A DNA stretch of 44,295 nucleotides from positions 1-44,295 of the forward strand of contig SLLM01000247.1 of NCBI GenBank assembly GCA_007134055.1, written 5' to 3'. The DNA comes from Ectothiorhodospiraceae bacterium (GTDB lineage: Bacteria; Pseudomonadota; Gammaproteobacteria; Nitrococcales; Aquisalimonadaceae). Below, piece by piece: positions 9,563-18,834 of this stretch (positions are counted from its first letter, which is position 1; each line of letters opens with the position of its first letter). The translations under genes were made by a program, and so were the position numbers. Below the pieces are notes generated by a model. That model was given only the letters and a program-made list of their open reading frames with translations, ran no database searches and had not been told where the DNA came from.

Positions 9563-11095
9563 ATGATGACCACCATCCGTCAGGACCATCTCATCCAGAG
9601 CATCGCCGATGCCCTGCAGTACATTTCCTACTACCACCCCGCGGACTTCGTGCGGGCCGTCGGTGAGGCATACGAGCGCGAGGAGTCGCCGGCCGCCAGG
9701 GATGCCATGGCGCAGATCCTGATCAATTCCCGCATGTGTGCCGAGGGACGGCGACCCATCTGCCAGGATACCGGTATCGTCACCGTGTTCCTGCGCATCG
9801 GCATGAACGTGCGCTGGGACGCCACCATGAGTGTCGAGGACATGGTGAACGAGGGAGTGCGGCAGGCGTATCGCAACGAGGACAACATCCTCCGTCCCTC
9901 CATCCTGGATGACCCTGCGGGCCATCGCCGCAACACCGGGGACAATACCCCGGCAGTGATCCACATGACGCTGGTTCCCGGTGATACCGTGGAGGTGGAG
10001 GTGGCCGCCAAGGGCGGGGGTTCCGAGGCCAAGGCGAAATTCGCCATGCTCAACCCTTCCGATAGTGTCGTCGACTGGGTGGTGGATACCGTCCCCGGCA
10101 TGGGGGCGGGATGGTGCCCGCCGGGAATCCTGGGTATCGGTGTCGGTGGCACCGCCGAGAAGGCCATGGTGCTGGCGAAGCAGGCGTGCATGGAAACCAT
10201 CGATATCCATGATCTGCGCCGACGCCGTCCCTCGACCCGCGCGGAGGAGTTGCGGCTCGAGATTTTCGACAAGGTCAATGATCTGGGGATCGGTGCCCAG
10301 GGGCTCGGCGGGCTTACTACCGTGCTGGACGTCAAGATCCGGGACTACCCCACCCATGCCGCCAACCTGCCGGTGGCCATGATTCCCAACTGTGCGGCGA
10401 CCCGGCATGCGCATTTCGTGCTGGACGGTTCGGGACCCGTAGCGCTGGCCCCGCCCTCGCTGGACGACTGGCCAAAGGTCACATGGGCGGCCGGCGAGAG
10501 TGCGCGCCGGGTGAACCTGGACCAGGTTACCCCCGAGGAAGTGGCATCCTGGGAGCCGGGAGAGACGCTGCTGCTGTCGGGAGCCATGCTCACGGGTCGG
10601 GATGCCGCCCACAAGCGGATCGCGGACCTGCTTGACCGGGGCGAAGCGCTGCCGGAGGGAGTCGATTTCCGCAATCGTTTCATCTACTACGTCGGGCCCG
10701 TGGACCCCGTCAGGGACGAGGTCGTGGGACCGGCCGGGCCGACCACGGCCACACGCATGGACAAGTTCACCGGCATGATGCTGGAGCGTACCGGGCTGTT
10801 GGGGATGATCGGCAAGGCGGAACGGGGCCCGGCCGCGGTGGAAGCGATCCGCCGGCACAAGGCGGTGTACCTCATGGCTGTGGGCGGCGCGGCCTACCTG
10901 GTGTCCAGAGCCATCCGCAAATCACGCGTGGTGGCGTTCGAGGACCTGGGCATGGAGGCAATCCACGAATTCGAGGTGGAGGACATGCCGGTCACGGTGG
11001 CCGTGGACTCCAGCGGCGAATCGGTACACCAGACCGGGCCCCGGGTATGGCGCGAGAAGATCGGCAGGATTCCGGTGGTGACCGAACCGGGCTGA
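9563..11095 (+). CDS. Class I fumarate hydratase (4Fe-4S)
   Basis: MMTTIRQDHLIQSIADALQYISYYHPADFVRAVGEAYEREESPAARDAMAQILINSRMCAEGRRPICQDTGIVTVFL...; GVGGTAEKA, TTVLDVKI. Confidence 0.94.
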   Translation: MMTTIRQDHLIQSIADALQYISYYHPADFVRAVGEAYEREESPAARDAMAQILINSRMCAEGRRPICQDTGIVTVFLRIGMNVRWDATMSVEDMVNEGVRQAYRNEDNILRPSILDDPAGHRRNTGDNTPAVIHMTLVPGDTVEVEVAAKGGGSEAKAKFAMLNPSDSVVDWVVDTVPGMGAGWCPPGILGIGVGGTAEKAMVLAKQACMETIDIHDLRRRRPSTRAEELRLEIFDKVNDLGIGAQGLGGLTTVLDVKIRDYPTHAANLPVAMIPNCAATRHAHFVLDGSGPVALAPPSLDDWPKVTWAAGESARRVNLDQVTPEEVASWEPGETLLLSGAMLTGRDAAHKRIADLLDRGEALPEGVDFRNRFIYYVGPVDPVRDEVVGPAGPTTATRMDKFTGMMLERTGLLGMIGKAERGPAAVEAIRRHKAVYLMAVGGAAYLVSRAIRKSRVVAFEDLGMEAIHEFEVEDMPVTVAVDSSGESVHQTGPRVWREKIGRIPVVTEPG

Positions 11096-11127
11096 CAGCC
11101 AGCGGGCCGCGGGTAAGCCCGGGTGTG

Positions 11128-11541
11128 TCAGGCGGCCTCGCTGGCGGCGATCTCGTGAATACGCTCGACCATGGCGAAAAAGCCGTTGCGTCGACTGGGA
11201 GTGAGGTGCTGCTCCAGACCCAGCCGGGAGAACAGTCCCGCGATGTCCGTGTTACGGATTTCCTCCGGGGTGCGGCCGGAGTACGCCGCAAGGATGATCG
11301 CGATCAATCCCTTGACGATGAAGGCATCGCTGTCGGCCCGGAAGGTGAGCCGCGATGGCGAGCCCGGCTCGACGCCGTGGATGAGCCAGACGTTGCTGGT
11401 ACAACCTTCCACGCGGTTGTCTTCCGTGCGCTCGTCGTCCGGGAATTCCGGCAGTTCCCGGCCCATGTCGATCAGCAGCCGGTAGCGGTCTTCCCAGTTG
11501 TCCAGGAACTCGAAGTTGTCGACCAGGTCGTCGATGGTCAT
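11128..11541 (-). CDS. sufE: SufE-family sulfur acceptor protein
   Basis: MTIDDLVDNFEFLDNWEDRYRLLIDMGRELPEFPDDERTEDNRVEGCTSNVWL; conserved V.GC.S motif. Confidence 0.93.
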   Translation of the reverse strand: MTIDDLVDNFEFLDNWEDRYRLLIDMGRELPEFPDDERTEDNRVEGCTSNVWLIHGVEPGSPSRLTFRADSDAFIVKGLIAIILAAYSGRTPEEIRNTDIAGLFSRLGLEQHLTPSRRNGFFAMVERIHEIAASEAA

Positions 11542-11673
11542 ATGGCCCGGACCTCCATTACCCGTTCATCCCACACGGTAACATAGACCGTCGCTGCGAT
11601 GCCGGGCGCTGAGCCGGATCGGGGTGCTGTGGCATACTGTCCGCAACGGTTCTGCAGCCCCCCGGAGACAAGC

Positions 11674-11940
11674 ATGCTGGATGTGGAGTTCTACGGCGTA
11701 CTGCGTCAGGTGGCCGGTGGCAGGTCGGTGCAGCTGGAGGGTGTGGAAGGTGGCGAGACGGTGGACCAGGTACTCGCCCGCCTGCGTCAGGAGCTGCCTG
11801 CCCTCGAGCCGCACCTGTCCAGACTGGCATGCGCCCAGGGAGATCGCCTGATACGCCGCGATCAGGTGATCGACCTGCAGCAGCCCCTGGTCCTGTTGCC
11901 GCCGGTCAGCGGCGGATCCGGCGGGCCCGACACGGTTTGA
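11674..11940 (+). CDS. moaD: Molybdopterin synthase sulfur carrier subunit MoaD, with C-terminal extension past Gly-Gly
   Basis: MLDVEFYGVLRQVAGGRSVQLEGVEGGETVDQVLARLRQELP...VLLPPVSGGSGGPDTV; immediately upstream of moaE. Confidence 0.88.
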   Translation: MLDVEFYGVLRQVAGGRSVQLEGVEGGETVDQVLARLRQELPALEPHLSRLACAQGDRLIRRDQVIDLQQPLVLLPPVSGGSGGPDTV

Positions 11941-11950
11941 GGAGATCAGC

Positions 11951-12397
11951 ATGAGTCACATGACCGAGCAGCCTCTGGACCTGGACGCCCTGATCCGTGA
12001 GACCGAGAACGAGACCTGCGGCGCCATGGTCGTGTTCTCCGGTATCGTCCGCAACCATCACGACGGGCGCGGGGTGACGGGCATGGACTACTCCGCCTAC
12101 GGCCCAATGGCCGACCGGGTCCTGGAAGAACTGGAAGCGGAGACCATCGAACGGTTCGGCGTGCAGGAATGCCGCATCATGCATCGTACGGGCAGGCTGG
12201 AGGTGGGGGAATCCAGCGTGCTGGTGGTCGTGCGTTCCCATCACCGGGGCGACGCCTTCGAGGCCGCCCGTTACGCCATCGATACCCTCAAGGTGCGGTT
12301 GCCCGTTTGGAAGGAGGATTTCTACACCGACGGCAGCGCTGCCTATCAGGATGGCGTCGCATTGCAGGCAAGGGATACCGGGGAGCGGGAACCATGA
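11951..12397 (+). CDS. moaE: Molybdopterin synthase catalytic subunit MoaE
   Basis: GAMVVFSGIVRNHHDGRGVTGMDYSAYGPMADRVLEEL...HRTGRLEVGESSVLVVVRSHHRGDAFEAARYAIDTLKVRLPVWKEDFYTDG. Confidence 0.95.
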   Translation: MSHMTEQPLDLDALIRETENETCGAMVVFSGIVRNHHDGRGVTGMDYSAYGPMADRVLEELEAETIERFGVQECRIMHRTGRLEVGESSVLVVVRSHHRGDAFEAARYAIDTLKVRLPVWKEDFYTDGSAAYQDGVALQARDTGEREP

Positions 12398-12930
12398 CGG
12401 AACGGCAACCGGAAGAGAGCGGCTTCCTTTCCCTGCCAATCGCCGTTCTGACGGTATCGGACAGTCGCACGGATGCCGATGACAAGTCGGGAGCACTGCT
12501 CGTGGAGCGCCTGCGGGCCAACGGCCACGAGCTGGCGGACAAGCGCATCGTCCCCGACGACATCTATCAGGTCCGGGCCTGGGTGTCCCGCTGGATCGCA
12601 GACGAGGGCGTGCGCGTAATCCTTACCACCGGCGGTACCGGGGTAACCGGCCGTGACACCACGCCGGAAGCGGTGACACCCCTGCTCGACGTGCAGGTGG
12701 AAGGCTTCGGGGAGCTGTTCCGCCATCTCTCGTTCCAGGAGATCGGCAGCTCCACCGTCCAATCCCGTGCTATCGGGGGGGTGGCCAACGGCACCCTGGT
12801 GTTCTGCCTCCCCGGATCATCCGGCGCTTGTCGCACGGCATGGGACGGCATCCTGCAACCCCAGCTCGATCTGCGAACCCGGCCGTGCAATTTCGTCTCC
12901 CTCATTCCACGCATGCGGGAACGCGGCTGA
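12394..12930 (+). CDS. moaB: Molybdenum cofactor biosynthesis protein MoaB/Mog
   Basis: LPIAVLTVSDSRTDADDKSGALLVERLRANGHEL...ILTTGGTGVTGRDTTPEAVTPLL; ATGA 4-nt overlap with moaE. Confidence 0.92.
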   Translation: MTERQPEESGFLSLPIAVLTVSDSRTDADDKSGALLVERLRANGHELADKRIVPDDIYQVRAWVSRWIADEGVRVILTTGGTGVTGRDTTPEAVTPLLDVQVEGFGELFRHLSFQEIGSSTVQSRAIGGVANGTLVFCLPGSSGACRTAWDGILQPQLDLRTRPCNFVSLIPRMRERG

Positions 12931-12965
12931 CAACGGCTCTTCATGCGGCGCCGTAGACACGACAC

Positions 12966-12993
12966 TTGCCAAGCGTCCGGTGCTTTCTATGCT
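12966..12993 (+). promoter_or_regulatory. Candidate sigma-70 promoter for sodC
   Basis: TTGCCA, 16-nt spacer, TATGCT; by eye only. Confidence 0.3.
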
Positions 12994-13058
12994 TGTGGTG
13001 AACGATCCGCAACGAAACGCCGCGTGCGGGCATTCTCGCACTATCAGGAGGAATTGCC

Positions 13059-13604
13059 ATGAAGAGCCTGTCCAGAGCGGGATTCGTACTCTTGCTTGCC
13101 GCCCCGATGGTCACAGCCGTTGCCGCCACGGACGAACATGTGACGGCGACCGCCACCGCAACCATTATCGACAACGAGGGTCAGGAAATCGGCCAGGTTC
13201 TGGTGCGTCAGGGGCCGAATGGAACACTGTTCGACCTGGAGCTGGAGGGCTTGCCACCAGGGCAGAAGGCCATCCATATCCACAGCGTCGGCACCTGTGA
13301 CGATCATGACCACGGGTTCCAGGACTCCGGCGGGCACCTCAATCCCGAGGGCAAGGATCACGGGCTCATGAATCCCGGCGGCCCGGATGCCGGTGATTTC
13401 ACCAACTTTTATGTGCACGATGACGGCTACGCGTGGGCACAGTTCTTCAATGAACGCGCCAGCCTGGACGGCAGTTTCGGTGCGCAGATGCTTGACGATG
13501 ACGGTGCTGCCCTGGTCATTCACGAAAACTCCGACGACCACGTCTCGCAACCCATCGGCGGTGCGGGCGCCAGGATCGCGTGCGGCGTGATCGTTGCCGA
13601 CTGA
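13059..13604 (+). CDS. sodC: Periplasmic Cu,Zn superoxide dismutase family protein
   Basis: Signal peptide; KAIHIHSVGTCDD, GGHLNPEGKDHG, ALVIHENSDDHVSQPIGGAGARIACGVI. Confidence 0.92.
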   Translation: MKSLSRAGFVLLLAAPMVTAVAATDEHVTATATATIIDNEGQEIGQVLVRQGPNGTLFDLELEGLPPGQKAIHIHSVGTCDDHDHGFQDSGGHLNPEGKDHGLMNPGGPDAGDFTNFYVHDDGYAWAQFFNERASLDGSFGAQMLDDDGAALVIHENSDDHVSQPIGGAGARIACGVIVAD

Positions 13605-13731
13605 GGATTTGGCCGCGGGCTGGCCGGCCGCCGTGCGGCAGCGCCGCCGGATTCCATGGTGCGTGCCGTGCCTGCCTGCCGATCCCGTTGGCAGCCGCCG
13701 GTGCCCATTGTCCCCAGCTCCGGGAGGTTGA

Positions 13732-14451
13732 ATGAGACGTCGATCCTTTGTTCAGGCCTGCGGTGTCGGCGCCGGCTGCATGGCCCTTGGTGGAAGCATT
13801 TCCCTGGCGGCGACCGGAAACGCGGAACTGCGCCCCCGCCATTACGAGCGGGTCCGGCTGCTGGGCAGTGACGGTTCGCCATTGCTGGCGTCCACCGTAC
13901 AGCCGAAAGAGCAGTACGTGTTCCCGTACCCCTACGAGGCGACGCCCTGCTTTCTCATAAACCTGGGGGAGCCGATGGAACCCCGCAACGGGCTCACCAC
14001 GGCTGACGGCGAGGCCTACGACTGGCCCGGGGGCGCAGGGCCGCGGCGGCACCTGGTGGCCTACTCGGCCATCTGTGCCCACAAGATGGCCCATCCTACG
14101 CCGACGTTGAGCTACATCAGTTTCCGCGAAGCGCGGGATACCGATGAACCGTCTCCGGGCGTGATCAGCTGCTGCGCGGAGAATAGCCTCTACAATCCGT
14201 CGCGTGGTGCCGAGGTCATATCGGGGCCGGCGCGTCAGCCCCTGGCAAGCATACTGCTGGAGCATGACGAGGAAAGTGACCAGCTTCTTGCCGTCGGCAC
14301 CGTCGGCGGTGAGCTCTTCGATCGCTTCTTCTCGGAGTTCGAGGCGCGGCTCGCCCTCGAGTACCCGGACGGGAACGGAAGCCAGCCCCTGTCCGGCGAT
14401 GTCATCGCCAAGCGCCTGTCCGAATTCACCAGCAACATAATGCGCTGCTGA
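13732..14451 (+). CDS. Tat-signal Rieske-like protein with non-canonical cluster motif
   Basis: MRRRSFVQACGVGAGCMALGG Tat-like leader; YSAICAHKMAH...VISCCAENSLYNPSRGAEVISGPARQPL aligns with Rieske CxH and CPCHGS...GPA.RPL. Confidence 0.65.
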   Translation: MRRRSFVQACGVGAGCMALGGSISLAATGNAELRPRHYERVRLLGSDGSPLLASTVQPKEQYVFPYPYEATPCFLINLGEPMEPRNGLTTADGEAYDWPGGAGPRRHLVAYSAICAHKMAHPTPTLSYISFREARDTDEPSPGVISCCAENSLYNPSRGAEVISGPARQPLASILLEHDEESDQLLAVGTVGGELFDRFFSEFEARLALEYPDGNGSQPLSGDVIAKRLSEFTSNIMRC

Positions 14452-14471
14452 TGCGGTCGGGCCAGGGAGCA

Positions 14472-14598
14472 AGGGAGACACTGATCCATTCGCATGGGAC
14501 CCTGTCTAGACAGCCTGCCTGCGAACGCCGCCTTGACAGCGCGCCGAATGCGCTGAATGGCTCCGCAGAGCCCTATGCGAATGGATCAGTGTCTCCCT
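14472..14598. mobile_element. 127-bp MITE-like element with perfect 24-bp terminal inverted repeats
   Basis: AGGGAGACACTGATCCATTCGCAT at 14472-14495 and exact reverse complement ATGCGAATGGATCAGTGTCTCCCT at 14575-14598; no coding capacity. Confidence 0.6.
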
Positions 14599-15253
14599 AG
14601 TGTTCCCGCAACAGATCGAGGATATGGGACTCGCCGCTGCGCTCGGCGATGACGAGGGCGGTGTTGCCGCTGTGATCCTCTTCCTCCGGGCTGATGCCGG
14701 CATCCAGCAGGGTCCGCACCATGGGCTCGTCGCCCCGCTCGACGGCGCGCATGAGCAATGTCCAGCCGTACACGTCCCGGGTCTGTGGGTCGGCTCCCAG
14801 GGCGACCAGCGTCTCCACGCTTTCCGTGTGCCCTTTGGACGTGGCCAGCATCAGGGGGGACCAGCCGTGGCGTACGGTGTGGTTCGGGTCCGCGCCGGCC
14901 TCCACCAGGCGTTCGATGATGGTGGCGTGCCCCTGAACGGCGGCGTACATGAGTGCAGTACCCCCCTTGGGGTTGGTACGGTTGACGTTGGCGCCATATG
15001 CAAGGAGCAGGTCCACGCTTTCGACGTCGCCCCCTTCCGCGGCCCACATGAGCGCGGTCTTGCCGTCATACTCGCCGCCGCGGGTGACGGCCTCCGGAGT
15101 GACGCCCTGGTCGAGCAGGATGGACACGCGCTGGGGCTGGCCGTCCTCGATGGCGTTGATCAGGGCCTGGTCGGACGCGAACAGGCCGGCGGGCCACAGC
15201 AGCACGAAGGAGAGCAACACACTGGCGAACGACAGCGAGCGATACGGTATCAT
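14597..15253 (-). CDS. Exported ankyrin-repeat protein
   Basis: Signal peptide MIPYRSLSFASVLLSFVLLWPAGLFA; repeats such as DGKTALMWAAEGGDVESVDLLLAYGANVN, GGTALMYAAVQGHATIIERLVEAGADPN. Confidence 0.93.
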   Translation of the reverse strand: MIPYRSLSFASVLLSFVLLWPAGLFASDQALINAIEDGQPQRVSILLDQGVTPEAVTRGGEYDGKTALMWAAEGGDVESVDLLLAYGANVNRTNPKGGTALMYAAVQGHATIIERLVEAGADPNHTVRHGWSPLMLATSKGHTESVETLVALGADPQTRDVYGWTLLMRAVERGDEPMVRTLLDAGISPEEEDHSGNTALVIAERSGESHILDLLREH

Positions 15254-15353
15254 TGGGGCATCCGGCGGTGGCGAGCTTCTACCATGTCGTGTTTAGCAGA
15301 AACCCGCCGCCATGGCAACGTCGTCCCGGGTACCACACAGGAGGAGCTTCTAC

Positions 15354-16445
15354 ATGTCAGCATTGTCCCGCGAAGCCATCGAACAGGCCTTGAAAGGCTA
15401 CACGGAGCCCCATCTGGGCAAGGATCTGATCGCTGCGGGCTGCCTGGAGAACGTGGAGATTGACGGTGCCAACGTGACGGTTTCCATCCGCCTGGGCTTT
15501 CCGGCCAGGTCCGTGCGGGAGGAACTGGAGAGCGGGTTGGCCTCCGCCGTCCGCACCCTTGACGGGGTAGGAGAGGTACGGGTGCGGGTGGAGACCGAGA
15601 TCGCCTCCCACCTTGCTCAGCGAGGCGTTACGGACGTGAAGGGAGTCAAGAACATCATCGCCATCGCTTCGGGGAAGGGGGGCGTCGGGAAGTCCACGAC
15701 CGCCGTCAATATCGCGCTGGCGCTGTCTGCGGAAGGCGCCCGGGTGGGTGTTCTGGATGCTGACATATACGGCCCCAGCCAACCCCGCATGCTGGGCATC
15801 GCCGGCAAGCCGGATTCCCGCGACGGCAAGAAACTCGAGCCCCTGGTCAACTACAACATCCAGGCCATGTCCGCGGGTTTCCTCATCGATGAGGAAACGC
15901 CCATGATCTGGCGTGGGCCGATGGTTACCCAGGCTCTGGAACAGTTGTTGCGCGACACGAACTGGCAGGATGTGGATTATCTCGTGGTGGACATGCCGCC
16001 GGGTACCGGCGACGTCCAGCTTACCCTGTCGCAGAAGGTTCCGGTCAGCGGTGCGGTAATCGTGACCACGCCCCAGGACATCGCCTTGCTGGATGCACGC
16101 AAGGGTTTGAAGATGTTCGAAAAAGTGAATGTTCCCGTGCTCGGCATCGTGGAGAACATGAGTACGCACATCTGTAGCCAGTGCGGGCATGAAGAACATA
16201 TTTTCGGCGAAGGGGGCGGTTCCCGCATGGCGGAACAATACGGAGTCGAGATGCTCGGTTCCCTGCCGCTGGACATCCATATCCGCGAGCAGACGGATGG
16301 CGGCAAGCCGACCGTTGTCGCCGATCCGGAAGGGGCGCGCGCGCAGGCGTACCGGCACATGGCGCGGAAGATCGGCGCACGCCTTTCCCAGCAGCGCAGG
16401 GATGCATCCAGCGCCTTCCCCAAGATCACGGTGGAGAACACCTGA
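15354..16445 (+). CDS. Mrp/ApbC iron-sulfur cluster carrier ATPase
   Basis: DUF59-like N-terminus then IIAIASGKGGVGKSTTAVNIALALSAEGARVGVLDADIYGPSQPRMLG...HICSQCGHEEHIFGEGGG. Confidence 0.96.
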   Translation: MSALSREAIEQALKGYTEPHLGKDLIAAGCLENVEIDGANVTVSIRLGFPARSVREELESGLASAVRTLDGVGEVRVRVETEIASHLAQRGVTDVKGVKNIIAIASGKGGVGKSTTAVNIALALSAEGARVGVLDADIYGPSQPRMLGIAGKPDSRDGKKLEPLVNYNIQAMSAGFLIDEETPMIWRGPMVTQALEQLLRDTNWQDVDYLVVDMPPGTGDVQLTLSQKVPVSGAVIVTTPQDIALLDARKGLKMFEKVNVPVLGIVENMSTHICSQCGHEEHIFGEGGGSRMAEQYGVEMLGSLPLDIHIREQTDGGKPTVVADPEGARAQAYRHMARKIGARLSQQRRDASSAFPKITVENT

Positions 16446-16476
16446 CACGGAAACCGATACCCGGGTGGCGTGGGTC

Positions 16477-17907
<1,431 letters not shown>

Positions 17908-18192
17908 AGTCTTCCCCCACTTGCGTATCACGCCTTCGGGATTGCCTGGTCCGTAGTGCGACAATCCAGTGGTGGTCCGTTCCCATGGCACGGAGAAAAC
18001 GATCCGCCATCTACAGGGGCGACGAGGCGTTTTGTCCCATCACGACCACCTTATTGACCCATTTTGTGCCAATGTGGCGATGAATGCGAGCAATTCAAGC
18101 GTCTCCGTCTCGTTGCGGGTGGCAGGCCGGTATCCACACGTTTGCGTCGGTGGTGCTACCATCGCGATTCCGGAGGCGAGGAGTGCACCGTG

Positions 18193-18834
18193 ATGGACAA
18201 GGGGCCATTCAGCCCGAACAGGTCCACGATCACCGGGGTCGTGCTCGCCGGTGGCCGCGCCACCCGTATGGGCGGAATGGACAAGGGGCTGGTACCCGTC
18301 GGTGGCGCACCCATGGTCAAGCACGTGGTGCAACGGCTTTCGCCGCAGGTCGCCAGGGTCGTGATCAACGCCAACCGGAACGTGGAACGCTACCGATGCC
18401 TGGCCGATGCCGTGGTGACGGATTCCCACCGGGACTTCGCAGGCCCCCTCGCTGGCATGGCGGCGGCGATGCAGTGGGCACAGTATGGCTGGATCGTGAC
18501 GGTACCCTGCGATTCCCCCTTGGTCCCCGGGGACCTGGTCGCGCGGCTGGCTGCGGCCTTGCGGGCGGAAGACGCCGAACTGGCGGTAGCCTGGGGCGAT
18601 GGCCGATTGCAGCCCGTATTCGCGCTGCTACCCTGCAACCTGCTCGGGAGTCTGCAACAGTTCCTCGCCTCCGGGGAACGCAAGATCGACAAGTGGTACG
18701 CCAGCCACCGCATGGCAACTGCGGATCTTGACGACGTTCCGGAAACCTTCCTCAACGTCAATACCCCGGAAGAGCGGGATGCGCTCGAGGTGCGCTACTT
18801 CGATGATGGCGCAAGGGAGCGGAGACATGAATGA
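18193..18834 (+). CDS. mobA: Molybdenum cofactor guanylyltransferase MobA
   Basis: TITGVVLAGGRATRMGGMDKGLVPVGGAPMVKHVVQRL...VTVPCDSPLVPGDLVARL. Confidence 0.93.
   Translation: MDKGPFSPNRSTITGVVLAGGRATRMGGMDKGLVPVGGAPMVKHVVQRLSPQVARVVINANRNVERYRCLADAVVTDSHRDFAGPLAGMAAAMQWAQYGWIVTVPCDSPLVPGDLVARLAAALRAEDAELAVAWGDGRLQPVFALLPCNLLGSLQQFLASGERKIDKWYASHRMATADLDDVPETFLNVNTPEERDALEVRYFDDGARERRHE

Noticed and set aside
18030-18080. Possible sigma-54 promoter (TTGGCACAAAATGGG on minus strand) upstream of the NtrC-type gene
   Set aside because: Lacks a GC at the -12 position with correct spacing.
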